From contig JAQXUQ010000031.1 of NCBI GenBank assembly GCA_029224465.1, forward strand, positions 17,002 through 81,001: DNA of 64,000 nt, read 5' to 3'. A program made the translations under genes and the position numbers. Below the pieces are notes generated by a model. That model saw only the letters and a program-made list of their open reading frames with translations. It did no database searches and was not told the origin of the DNA. The number at the start of each line of letters is the position of its first letter. Position 1 is the stretch's first letter. Shown here in pieces: positions 34,547 to 42,722 of this stretch. The stretch is from Bacillota bacterium (lineage in GTDB: Bacteria > Bacillota > Clostridia > Lachnospirales > Lachnospiraceae).

Positions 34547-35830
34547 CTATTTCACCTCCGGTGCGACCGCCAGAACACTGACACCATCCGGAATCACGAC
34601 AACCTGTGCGTCTTTCCCCTTCATTTCATACGCAATATCCAACGCCGCATCGACGCTCTTTGCGGGTATCATGTTGCAGGCACGCACTGTATCATCGTCA
34701 AGTTCGGAAACCAGAATCATTTTGTGCTTATGCAGAATCCTTGCGTAAATCTGCGGACACCACTGCTCCGGTATCGTTTCTTTGGGTGGGATTTTTGAAA
34801 GATATGCATCAATTTCTTCCGGCGTTCCCATGCGGATCAGTTCCGCGAAATGCGTTCCGCCCATACCGTCAACACAGCTGCAGCACATAATGATGACGCC
34901 GTCCTCACCTGCGCATGCTTCCGCAGTTGCCACCGCTTTCGGGCTCTGGTAAAGATTCTGATCAAGCGGATAGCCACCGTTGGAAGTAATGACAATATCA
35001 CCGCTTATACTCTCGCACTGACTCCACTTCCGGATAAAAGCCACACCTTCCGCATGCGCCTGTTCAAGATCGCCTGCCCACGCGGCAATCACCTTTTTCT
35101 TTTCATTCAGAGCCACATTCAGGATGTACTGCACATTCACCATTCTCGCCGCACATACCATATCTTCATGAATCGGGTTATGTTCGAGCACACCGGTTTT
35201 GGCGTACGGACTGCTGATGGCTTTATACGAATGATTTTCGTTTACCGTTTCCGCCGAGCAGACTCCCGGCAGAATGCTCTTCCTGCCTCCGGAAAATCCC
35301 GCGAAGAAATGCGGTTCAATAAATCCCTCCGTTATGAGAAGATCTGCCTCCGCTGCAACCTTATTGACATGGAATTCCGCGCCGGAAGGCAAAACTCCTT
35401 TCATGACAAAATCTTCATTCTCAAAAGCTTTGTTAACCACGATTTTCTCGTGATCCACAATCTCATCCCCGAACATTCTGCGTTGCTCTTCCCGCGTTGT
35501 CGGACGGTGAAGACCTGTCGCAATCAGTATGGTAATCTGCGCATCAGGATTTCCCCTTCGAATTGCCGACAGCTCAAGCGGAAGTGTAATCCTGCTGGGA
35601 ACCGCTCTCGTGTGATCACTTGTCACAATCACCACATTTTTCTTTCCTCTGGCAAGTTCTTCCAGCCGGGGCGTTCCGATCGGATGTTCCATTGCCTCCC
35701 GGACAATTTCGGTTTCGCTCTTCTCGGAATGAAATTCATGCAGCTTGGCTCGTATGACTGCCTTAAGATTCTTCTCATCAATATGCAGCTGCACTTTCGA
35801 CGTGTAATACGGAATTTCAATCGTCTTCAT
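34547..35830 (-). CDS. LarA-family nickel-dependent hydroxy-acid racemase/epimerase
   Basis: A 427-residue LarA homologue. Residues equivalent to the Lactobacillus plantarum active site fall at the same numbers: His108 (ATGLHRPT), His174 and Lys184 (EPHFFAGFSGGRK), His200 (NENH), Asp72 and Arg75 (SDHTRA). So binding of the nickel-pincer cofactor and proton/hydride transfer are expected. The LarB/C/E cofactor makers are not in the window. The family includes racemases for lactate, malate and other hydroxy acids and a gluconate 2-epimerase. The GntP permease and UxaA-type dehydratase downstream suggest inversion at C2 of an aldonate or hydroxy acid before dehydration. GGGAGGAGGATCAG precedes the ATG. 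Confidence 0.87.
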   Translation of the reverse strand: MKTIEIPYYTSKVQLHIDEKNLKAVIRAKLHEFHSEKSETEIVREAMEHPIGTPRLEELARGKKNVVIVTSDHTRAVPSRITLPLELSAIRRGNPDAQITILIATGLHRPTTREEQRRMFGDEIVDHEKIVVNKAFENEDFVMKGVLPSGAEFHVNKVAAEADLLITEGFIEPHFFAGFSGGRKSILPGVCSAETVNENHSYKAISSPYAKTGVLEHNPIHEDMVCAARMVNVQYILNVALNEKKKVIAAWAGDLEQAHAEGVAFIRKWSQCESISGDIVITSNGGYPLDQNLYQSPKAVATAEACAGEDGVIIMCCSCVDGMGGTHFAELIRMGTPEEIDAYLSKIPPKETIPEQWCPQIYARILHKHKMILVSELDDDTVRACNMIPAKSVDAALDIAYEMKGKDAQVVVIPDGVSVLAVAPEVK

Positions 35831-35851
35831 CTGATCCTCCTCCCATTTTGT

Positions 35852-35874
35852 ATTATGTATGGTGTATACATTAT
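35852..35874. promoter_or_regulatory. Operator-like palindrome upstream of larA
   Basis: ATTATGTAT-GGTGT-ATACATTAT, 8 of 9 bases paired, 22 bp before the larA ATG. TGTATACA-like cores fit FadR/GntR-type operators, so the GntR regulator is the first candidate. The TetR gene next door is the alternative. Confidence 0.55.
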
Positions 35875-35960
35875 GATTTTAGTAAAACATATCTTCTCTG
35901 ATCTCTCAACAGGTAAGGATTACATCTCTACCCAAAATGTAAACCGGCAGGAAGCGTTTT

Positions 35961-36500
35961 TCAGTGCCCTCCTGCCGGTCTCAAATGATTATATCCATTT
36001 TTGATGAATGTATCTATGGTCCGTCTTGTTGCTTCCCACTCCTCATCGCTTCTTCCACGCATATGACGAATTACATGGATGCAGCCATTCAGCTGAAAAT
36101 ACAAAAGCGCAAGCAGCGAATCTTCATCCGCGTAATATTTCTTCCGCATTGCGGCAAGATATTCCTCCTTTTTGTATTCCACGAACTTATGAAGCACCGA
36201 GTGCAGGATAGTATCATCGGTAAACAGATTCTGCAGTTCCGGATTTGCGCGGACATACGAACAAAGCGGTACTCCGGACGATGTTTCCCCGCATAGTAAC
36301 TGCGTCTGAACTGTCGTCACCTGCGCGAAGATCTGCTCGAGGACAGCATCCAGCACCTCTGCCGTATTATTATAATGCTTATAGAAGCACGTTCTGCTGA
36401 TTCCGGCTTCTCTGCACAGCATTGCCACTGTAATTTCCGAAAAGCTGTATTTCTGGATTAATTGAATAAGCGATTCGTTGATTTTTCTGTCAATATTCAT
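35961..36500 (-). CDS. TetR/AcrR-family regulator
   Basis: A 179-residue regulator: N-terminal HTH (KYSFSEITVAMLCREAGISRTCFYKHYNN, about 18-46) and a helical ligand domain. The AT-rich upstream region (TATATAATATATAAGGTATATA, read in two parts around 36,533-36,565) contains repeated TATAT motifs that may be its promoter and operator. Its target could be the larA operon 130 bp downstream on the same strand or itself. The ligand is unknown. Confidence 0.85.
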   Translation of the reverse strand: MNIDRKINESLIQLIQKYSFSEITVAMLCREAGISRTCFYKHYNNTAEVLDAVLEQIFAQVTTVQTQLLCGETSSGVPLCSYVRANPELQNLFTDDTILHSVLHKFVEYKKEEYLAAMRKKYYADEDSLLALLYFQLNGCIHVIRHMRGRSDEEWEATRRTIDTFIKNGYNHLRPAGGH

Positions 36501-36569
36501 GCAGACATTTTACATCATATTTTCCCCTGCTCTATATAATATATAAGGTATATATGATTATATCGCACC

Positions 36570-36617
36570 CTACATAGGATCCGTCGCATATTGTTCCAGA
36601 ACTGCAGACTCTGCTGT
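36570..36617 (-). pseudogene. Remnant of a GH2 gene 3' end
   Basis: Translates to AESAVLEQYATDPM and a stop. It matches the C-terminus of the GH2 enzyme encoded 1 kb upstream (AAAVLEQYAP ... VPDPM) with 42 codons missing in the middle. Twenty-one bases are identical (36,585-36,605 and 37,662-37,682). It begins directly after the toxin stop codon. The toxin-antitoxin pair therefore lies between a GH2 gene and a broken GH2 end. Confidence 0.8.
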
Positions 36618-36971
36618 TTAAAATCTTTCGGGATTCGCTTCTTTGTAGCCTCCTTCTCTCAAACCATTTCTCTGGTCACGGCCCTGATAAATGACATCAA
36701 GCACCGAAACCTCGTGTCTATCTTCATATATTTTGAAATATACGTAATAGTTCTTAACGCTGATCCGACGGAATCCCATCTCACCCCATGGCTGTTCAGG
36801 AATTGTTTTCACAGTTGACGCCCTGTAAGACAGTTCCTCAATCGCATTTAAAATCGCATCTACATGGCCTTCTGCTGCCGAAACATTCATAAGGTTTTGT
36901 GCGATATATAAGGCAATATTATGCATTGACTCTTCTGCTTGTTTTGTAATATTAACCTTAAACGAGTCCAC
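36618..36971 (-). CDS. RelE/ParE-family toxin
   Basis: A toxin of about 117 residues. The fold pattern VNITKQAEESMHNIALYIAQNL, then YRASTVKTIPEQPWGEMGFRRISVKNYYVYFKIYEDRHEVSVLDVIYQGRDQ (read in parts) is that of RelE/ParE plasmid-stabilisation toxins, which cleave ribosome-bound mRNA or act on gyrase. I chose the GTG at 36,971 preceded by GGGGGAACTGC, overlapping the antitoxin end by 14 bases; an ATG at 37,004 would add a non-conserved stretch. The tail (GREGGYKEANPERF) is longer than usual. Confidence 0.85.
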   Translation of the reverse strand: MDSFKVNITKQAEESMHNIALYIAQNLMNVSAAEGHVDAILNAIEELSYRASTVKTIPEQPWGEMGFRRISVKNYYVYFKIYEDRHEVSVLDVIYQGRDQRNGLREGGYKEANPERF

Positions 36972-37272
36972 GCAGTTCCCCCATAATCCTCTTGCGAACA
37001 TCATCTACAGACGAAACTTCTCCATCATCCGCTTGACGAAGGCCTTCTGTCATTCTCGCGTCAAACTCTTCACGAGACATCCCGCTTATCGCTTTCGGAG
37101 CTGAAACATTCTTTGACGGTTGAAATGGAAGGCCATTGTCCGTAATAATCTGTCTGTAAAACATGTTGATCGCTACTGACGATGGAATCCCCATGCCCTT
37201 TAATATTTTTTCAGCCTTTTCTTTGATTTCCGGTTCTACCCTTGCAATGACATTTGCTGTTCTCACTGCCAT
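36958..37272 (-). CDS. RelB/DinJ-family antitoxin
   Basis: A 104-residue antitoxin with an N-terminal ribbon-helix-helix (NVIARVEPEIKEKAEKILKGMG, in two parts, then PSSVAINMFYRQI) typical of RelB/DinJ, and an acidic C-terminus that would wrap the toxin. GGAGG sits 8 bases before the ATG. It is the first gene of the pair and probably represses its own promoter together with the toxin. Confidence 0.9.
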   Translation of the reverse strand: MAVRTANVIARVEPEIKEKAEKILKGMGIPSSVAINMFYRQIITDNGLPFQPSKNVSAPKAISGMSREEFDARMTEGLRQADDGEVSSVDDVRKRIMGELRGLV

Positions 37273-37303
37273 ACGGTTAGCCTCCTTACTTCTTTATGAT
37301 ATG

Positions 37304-37333
37304 AGTATAGCATTTCTGTATATCGCATCGCAA
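37304..37333 (-). promoter_or_regulatory. Promoter of the toxin-antitoxin pair
   Basis: On the minus strand TTGCGA (37,328-37,333), an 18-bp spacer and TATACT (37,304-37,309). An imperfect GATAT...ATATC inverted repeat (37,298-37,324) covers the -10 and is a likely RelB operator. Confidence 0.7.
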
Positions 37334-37520
37334 TCGGTTTGAATACATTTACCAGACCATTACAATCAATAGCGGCACAGTTGATGTAACTGATGTATAT
37401 CGCTTTCCATAGTAGCAGTTGCTGACAGACTTCTATTATGCAATATGCAGCTATAAGATCATTCTGCATTAAAGTTTCAAAATCGGGAGTTTCGTCATCA
37501 GCGCAGGAAGCGATTCCACC

Positions 37521-39806
37521 CTACATCGGGTCCGGCACCTGATTCAGCGCTTTATTGAGTGCCTTCCGGTCAATGCCGCTTTCATCTCTGCTCAGAATAC
37601 TCTGCAGGGATAATCCGGCCGGAATAATATCGCCCTTCCGGAGAATCGCAAACAGTTCCGGCGCATATTGTTCCAGAACTGCGGCTGCCTGCGCGTCATG
37701 CATGATATCGCTCGCGGTATTTGCAATCGAGAAGTAACCTTCCCGCACAATATCATCTTCCGCGAGGAACCAGTTGCGTACATTCTGACCGGCGTCGCTC
37801 CCGGCAAGCACATAATCTCCACATGGTTCATCCACACGCGTAAAAACACACTCGTCCTGCACATCCGCATGATCCACAGAAATTGTCCGCACGGTATTCT
37901 CCGCATCGTGTAAAGGAATATTCCGGAACAGAACAATCCCGTTTCCGGTATTCTTTCTGACTCCAAACTCTCTGCCGTTCAGGACGAGTCTCACGCCCTG
38001 TTCATTGGTATAAATTTTCAGATCAATTTCCGTTTCGGCACGCTTTGCAAAACGTCTGGAGCAGATATGTACAAACGGCTCCTTCGACCACTGCGCCTTA
38101 TAATAATAAAACGCATCTTTCCGAACACGCCGGTCAAAGCTCACGAGTCCTTTCTGGTTTCTGTTGACCTTCCCGCCCTCGTTACGCATCGGGCTGGCAA
38201 AATCAAACATGTTCCAGACAAAGGAGCCCCACAGATACGGCTTGCTGCAGAATATCGGGTAGACTGTTTCATGATACAGAGCCTGATATTCTTCGGAATA
38301 ATCACGGATCTGCGGAGCAGCCGCATGCAGCGCCGGATTGGCATCCACACCATATTCACTCATACCTAGAGGAAGCTGCGGGCGCGCGCCGTGAAAACGG
38401 TCCAGAAATTCATCGTAATCATGCATTTTACCGTAATACCAGCCAAAATACACATTATATCCGATCATGTCCGTAACAGCGTTCAGCCCGCTGCCGGCTC
38501 TGACTGTATACAGATTGGCAGCACAGACAAGACGTTCCGGATCGAGATGCTTCGCCAGGTCATACATACTGCGGAGTATGCCATACATATACGGCTCATC
38601 GCCGAACATACCGATTTCATTCTGTATTCCCCAGAAAAAGATTGACGGATGGTGCATATTCTGCAGAATCAGTTCTTTCAGCTGAAGACAAACCCCCGCA
38701 GCGACTGCCTCCTTGTCCGGCAATTTCAGCATCGGTATCTCTGCCCAGACAATCAGTCCACGTTCATCCGCAAGATCATAAGCCCTCTGCGGATGCTGAT
38801 AATGAGAGAGCCGCAGCGCATTTGCTCCGATCTCATCAATCAGGTCAAAGTCCTGTTCCAGATTCTGATCCGGGACCGCGTTATAGAACCCGTCTCGGTC
38901 CTGATGTTTTGCTACACCGTTTATCCGAAGATGCTGTCCGTTTAAAAAGAACCCCTCCTGAGGGTTCATCCGAAAACTCCGGAATCCGGTTCTTTTCCGA
39001 ACAGTATCCGTAGCCTTCCCCTGCCAGAGGAGTTCTGCCTGTACAATGTAGAGCGCAGCGCTTTTCCGACCGTTCCAGAGCTTCGGATTTTCTATCAGTA
39101 TGTCTGCCGGCCGGTCGGCGGGATAAACAGCTGACTGCAGAATTTTATTATCTTCCCGGAAACTTCCGTTTTCTTTATCCGAACTGCTCAGGGAATGCAG
39201 CACAGTATAACGAATTTCCGCACCTTCCGGAGCTACGACATGGGGCTCACAGTGAATCAGGCCGATGTTTTGTCCGTCTGATTCCAGCACTGCTGTCCGC
39301 ACAAGGATACCGTCTGTTCCATAATACAGATAATCAAAATGGACCTGCTCCGCAGCGATCAGGTTGACGCCGCGATAAAGCCCGCCGTAAACAGGGAAAT
39401 CCCCCGCAAGGGGGGAAATCTCACTGTTTACTTCATTAGATACAAAAATCCGGAGCTGAAAAGTGCCATTCGCAAGACTGCTTTGCGGAACCTCGCCGCG
39501 GAAAGCGCTGTAGCCTCCTTTATGTGACGCAACAAGCGTATCATCAACAAAGACCTTTGCCTGCTGATCTGCTGCCGGAATATCGATGAAAAGCTTTTCC
39601 CAAGATGTATCTGCTGTCACGGCTTTTTCATACAGCGTAAGGCCGCGATATGGCTCTTCATCCATATAACATGTGTGCGGGAGACTGACTTTTTCAGTCA
39701 GTCCGGCCGAACACAACTCATCTATATGGACCGCATCTGCTGCGTCTATTGAAATTCCTTCGAGTTTTCGGAAGGTCCAGTTTTCATTCAGCGGAATTTT
39801 ATGCAT
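37521..39806 (-). CDS. Glycoside hydrolase family 2 enzyme
   Basis: A 761-residue GH2 exo-glycosidase (beta-galactosidase/glucuronidase class). An N-terminal sugar-binding jelly-roll (about 5-180), an immunoglobulin-like middle domain, and a TIM barrel with acid/base Glu397 (FFWGIQNEIG) and nucleophile Glu484 (LGMSEYGVDANP). There is no signal peptide, so it acts in the cytoplasm on imported glycosides. Its ATG overlaps the end of the GPH transporter gene by 8 bases, forming a transport-plus-hydrolysis operon likely controlled by the AraC gene facing away. The exact sugar cannot be read. Its last 170 bp are partly duplicated beyond the toxin gene. Confidence 0.88.
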   Translation of the reverse strand: MHKIPLNENWTFRKLEGISIDAADAVHIDELCSAGLTEKVSLPHTCYMDEEPYRGLTLYEKAVTADTSWEKLFIDIPAADQQAKVFVDDTLVASHKGGYSAFRGEVPQSSLANGTFQLRIFVSNEVNSEISPLAGDFPVYGGLYRGVNLIAAEQVHFDYLYYGTDGILVRTAVLESDGQNIGLIHCEPHVVAPEGAEIRYTVLHSLSSSDKENGSFREDNKILQSAVYPADRPADILIENPKLWNGRKSAALYIVQAELLWQGKATDTVRKRTGFRSFRMNPQEGFFLNGQHLRINGVAKHQDRDGFYNAVPDQNLEQDFDLIDEIGANALRLSHYQHPQRAYDLADERGLIVWAEIPMLKLPDKEAVAAGVCLQLKELILQNMHHPSIFFWGIQNEIGMFGDEPYMYGILRSMYDLAKHLDPERLVCAANLYTVRAGSGLNAVTDMIGYNVYFGWYYGKMHDYDEFLDRFHGARPQLPLGMSEYGVDANPALHAAAPQIRDYSEEYQALYHETVYPIFCSKPYLWGSFVWNMFDFASPMRNEGGKVNRNQKGLVSFDRRVRKDAFYYYKAQWSKEPFVHICSRRFAKRAETEIDLKIYTNEQGVRLVLNGREFGVRKNTGNGIVLFRNIPLHDAENTVRTISVDHADVQDECVFTRVDEPCGDYVLAGSDAGQNVRNWFLAEDDIVREGYFSIANTASDIMHDAQAAAVLEQYAPELFAILRKGDIIPAGLSLQSILSRDESGIDRKALNKALNQVPDPM

Positions 39807-41328
39807 TTTCTTCCCTCATTTTGTAGATCTTCTCTTCTACTTCCTTCATTTTAGAAGGTGTCAGATCATAAAACTTCATGGCAAGAATATTGAAAGCTGC
39901 TCCGATCAGTTCCAATCCGTAATAGAACAACAGTCCGATTGCAAGAAGCTTGAAGCTGTAAGGCGTATCAAGATCCGGGAATTTGTCCGCAAAACCGATC
40001 ACCGCGAAACCTACGCCGACAAGCAGCGGTCCGAAAGAACTGATCATCTTGTCCATGAAGGAGAAGAGTGTTCCAACCATGCCGGGTATATATTTGCCGC
40101 TGCGGGATGCCTCATAGTCATTCACATCCGCGATCATCGGCGGGATGATGGAACTGGTAATCATCTGGAAGCCGCCGCCGACAACTGTAACGACGAACAG
40201 AAGAACCGTGAACAGGGTAAAGCCGGAGAACGGTGCACCGTAGCCGTTCGTATATCCGGGCAGATTGAGCGTTTTCGGATCCATGAAAAGCCAGATCAGA
40301 ATAGCAACGGCATCCATCACAATCACGCCCCATGAACCGATCTGCATTGCTTTCTTAAGACCGAACTTCGCGCCGATCGCGCCTACACCCAGTGCCATCA
40401 TGACAAGGCCTACAATCGTTGTATAGAATGTCCAGCCTCCCGAAAGCTTGTAGTTTCCGGCTACAATTCCGTATAAAACAAGTAAAATCGCAGACGTCTT
40501 ACAGGTATTGGCCAGCATGTCTGTTGCTCTGGTTACAATCATCATCTGCAGCGGGCGGTTGTGCGTAAGCACATCCAGGTAGTCACGGAAACGGATTTTC
40601 GGCTTCTTCGTGGCATTCGTCTCCGAAAAGTAAGGAATGTCCTTCGGCGCAATTGAAATATATGCAATGATAACGCCTGCGGACGCGATGAGCGCTACAA
40701 TCAGCCAGTATTCATGAAAAAGCTCCGCGCTGCCGAGCGTTCCGTACTTGACCGCCAGCGATGCTACAACCATCTGCATGACCGCGCGCATGATGCGGAC
40801 GATAACGGTCCCGACAATCGAAAGAATCGGGCGCTGCCTGGGATCATTGGTCAGGCAGACATTTCCTACGTGATTGGAAATATTCAGGAACGTATACCCG
40901 ATATAATAAATCAGCGTAAAGATTACAAAGAAGACCGGACGCAGAGCCCCTTCCGGCAGCCGGTCTGTTACATTAAACATCAGAAAACTGTTAACAAACA
41001 AAAGGATGCCGCCTGCTGTAAGGCAAAGTCTTGTTTTGCCGAATTTGTCCGTTTCATGGAAACGATCGACCAGAAATCCTACGATCGGATCGGTCACGCC
41101 GTCCCACAGGCGCATGATTGTCGAAAAACTGGATGCCAGAATAACTGCCATGCCGACATAACCGTTCAGATAATACGACATGATCATGGTCAGGCCCATG
41201 TAAAGATTGACCGCCATATTGGCGCCGGAAAAGCCGATGATCCTCCAGACCGGTACGAAATGAATTCCATCGTCTTTCAAATACTTCGCGGCTTTTGCCG
41301 GGATGCCGCCTCTTGCTGTATCACTCAT
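39799..41328 (-). CDS. GPH-family glycoside:cation symporter
   Basis: A 509-residue MFS transporter of the glycoside-pentoside-hexuronide (MelB-like) family with about twelve helices. The diagnostic motif RLWDGVTDPIVGFLVDR lies between helices 2 and 3, and ANTCKTSAILL and IPPMIADVNDYEA further on. It imports a glycoside with sodium or protons. I placed the start at 41,328, where GGAGG precedes the ATG by seven bases; the longer frame runs into the divergent AraC gene. It feeds the GH2 enzyme encoded next. Confidence 0.9.
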   Translation of the reverse strand: MSDTARGGIPAKAAKYLKDDGIHFVPVWRIIGFSGANMAVNLYMGLTMIMSYYLNGYVGMAVILASSFSTIMRLWDGVTDPIVGFLVDRFHETDKFGKTRLCLTAGGILLFVNSFLMFNVTDRLPEGALRPVFFVIFTLIYYIGYTFLNISNHVGNVCLTNDPRQRPILSIVGTVIVRIMRAVMQMVVASLAVKYGTLGSAELFHEYWLIVALIASAGVIIAYISIAPKDIPYFSETNATKKPKIRFRDYLDVLTHNRPLQMMIVTRATDMLANTCKTSAILLVLYGIVAGNYKLSGGWTFYTTIVGLVMMALGVGAIGAKFGLKKAMQIGSWGVIVMDAVAILIWLFMDPKTLNLPGYTNGYGAPFSGFTLFTVLLFVVTVVGGGFQMITSSIIPPMIADVNDYEASRSGKYIPGMVGTLFSFMDKMISSFGPLLVGVGFAVIGFADKFPDLDTPYSFKLLAIGLLFYYGLELIGAAFNILAMKFYDLTPSKMKEVEEKIYKMREENA

Positions 41329-41438
41329 TGGATAACCTCCTGTATATCTTCCTCTGGCGTTTTGCCAGGACCGCCTCAAGTCAGCAAGAGGATAGCATGA
41401 ATCCCCCGTCCGTAATAGAATTTTATTCTCGATTTTAG

Positions 41439-41444
41439 TATAAT
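41439..41444 (+). promoter_or_regulatory. -10 box of the first AraC gene
   Basis: TATAAT at 41,439-41,444 with a weak TAGAAT 17 bp upstream, which overlaps an AGAAT-TTT-ATTCT palindrome. It lies in the divergent region between the GPH and AraC genes. Confidence 0.55.
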
Positions 41445-41465
41445 ATTCCCGGAGGTGTTCGCGAA

Positions 41466-42680
41466 GTGAATACACTGCAGAGCGGCCTTGAACTGATCCG
41501 GGGCTTATATCATGTTGAAATCACAGAAATCAGTTCCAGACAGGATGCAAAGAATTTCTCATCAAGGCATCTTCTGCATCCGTTGCAGATCCAGATGACG
41601 CCTGAGGCTTTATGGATGATTCATGAAAATCAGGACACGAACAGTGTATATCTGATCCATGATGTACTGCTGATGTATTTTGCGGCTTTCCGCCTGCAAG
41701 GACACTTTATCATTCTCGGGCCATATACAACCCTGCTCCTGTCGCTTCGTGATTCGCAGCAGATTCTGGAAAGAAGCGGAATGAAAGAGATTTCACCCGG
41801 AGATGTGATGCTTTACCGCGAATCGTATCCGAGCCTGCGGGAAGCGGAGATTAAAAACATCGTGCGGACAATGATCCGCGTTCTAGATCCGGATTCACCG
41901 GTCAGAGTCTTTCATCAACCTGCGGAACCGGCAGCAAATGCCGCACAGGAAGAATGGGATGCATCGACCATTTTAATCAGTGGAGACTCGGATCGTCCGC
42001 ATTATTCATCCCTGCTGGAAAAAAGGTATGCGCATGAACAGCAGTTCCTTGATGCGATCAGGAAGGGAAATACCCGCTCCGCTCTTTTAAACCTCGACAA
42101 TATGCAGCAGGATGTTACCTATCTGAAAAAGATCGGAACCACGATGGAAAATGAGCGGATCGGCGCCGCCATTACAAGGACAACCGTGCGGGTCGCAGCG
42201 CTGGAAGCGGGACTGCCGCCGATCATTGCAGACCGGCTCTCCAGTGAAAACACAAGACGCACACAATCTGCCAGAACAGTAACCCAGATTCTGGATGCCA
42301 AGGAAGATATGGTCAGGAACTTCTGTCAGGCAATGCGCATGAATCTCTTAAATTCCCACAGCGCGCTTGCCCAGAGTGTACTCTACTATCTGGAACATGA
42401 ATACTATCATCCCATCCGGCTGCGGGATATCGCTGAAAATCTTGATACCTCCGGAAAAAAAATCATTCGTGTCTTCAGCGAAGAGTTCGGCGTCACACCG
42501 GTCGCGTACCTGAACCGCTACCGTGTGAAGAAAGCCGCAGAGCTGCTTCGTACAACACATCTGCCTGTAGGAGAGATCTGCGGGATGGTCGGGGTGGAAG
42601 ACGCGAATTATTTTATCAAATTGTTCCGGCGCGAATATGGGAAGACGCCAACGCAGTATCGTAAGCAGAATAAGGTATGA
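41466..42680 (+). CDS. AraC-family regulator, tandem copy 1
   Basis: A 404-residue regulator. The first 280 residues form a large sensor-like region (MNTLQSGLELIRGLYHVEITE start; YAHEQQFLDAIRKGNTRSALLNL), followed by an AraC double HTH (about 300-400; LRDIAENLDTSGKKIIRVFSEEFG, then VGEICGMVGVEDANYFIKLFRREYG). GTG start with GGAGGTG upstream. It is divergent from the GPH/GH2 operon and probably activates it. The next gene is a paralogue with the same layout. The sensor part is not a known small-molecule domain to me. Confidence 0.85.
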   Translation: MNTLQSGLELIRGLYHVEITEISSRQDAKNFSSRHLLHPLQIQMTPEALWMIHENQDTNSVYLIHDVLLMYFAAFRLQGHFIILGPYTTLLLSLRDSQQILERSGMKEISPGDVMLYRESYPSLREAEIKNIVRTMIRVLDPDSPVRVFHQPAEPAANAAQEEWDASTILISGDSDRPHYSSLLEKRYAHEQQFLDAIRKGNTRSALLNLDNMQQDVTYLKKIGTTMENERIGAAITRTTVRVAALEAGLPPIIADRLSSENTRRTQSARTVTQILDAKEDMVRNFCQAMRMNLLNSHSALAQSVLYYLEHEYYHPIRLRDIAENLDTSGKKIIRVFSEEFGVTPVAYLNRYRVKKAAELLRTTHLPVGEICGMVGVEDANYFIKLFRREYGKTPTQYRKQNKV

Positions 42681-42722
42681 GCTGAGGATAATCCGGCCAC
42701 GAAACAATAGAATAATATCGAT

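Noticed and set aside
37263..37469. 68-codon frame upstream of the antitoxin
   Set aside because: It overlaps the antitoxin promoter and start; no ribosome site.
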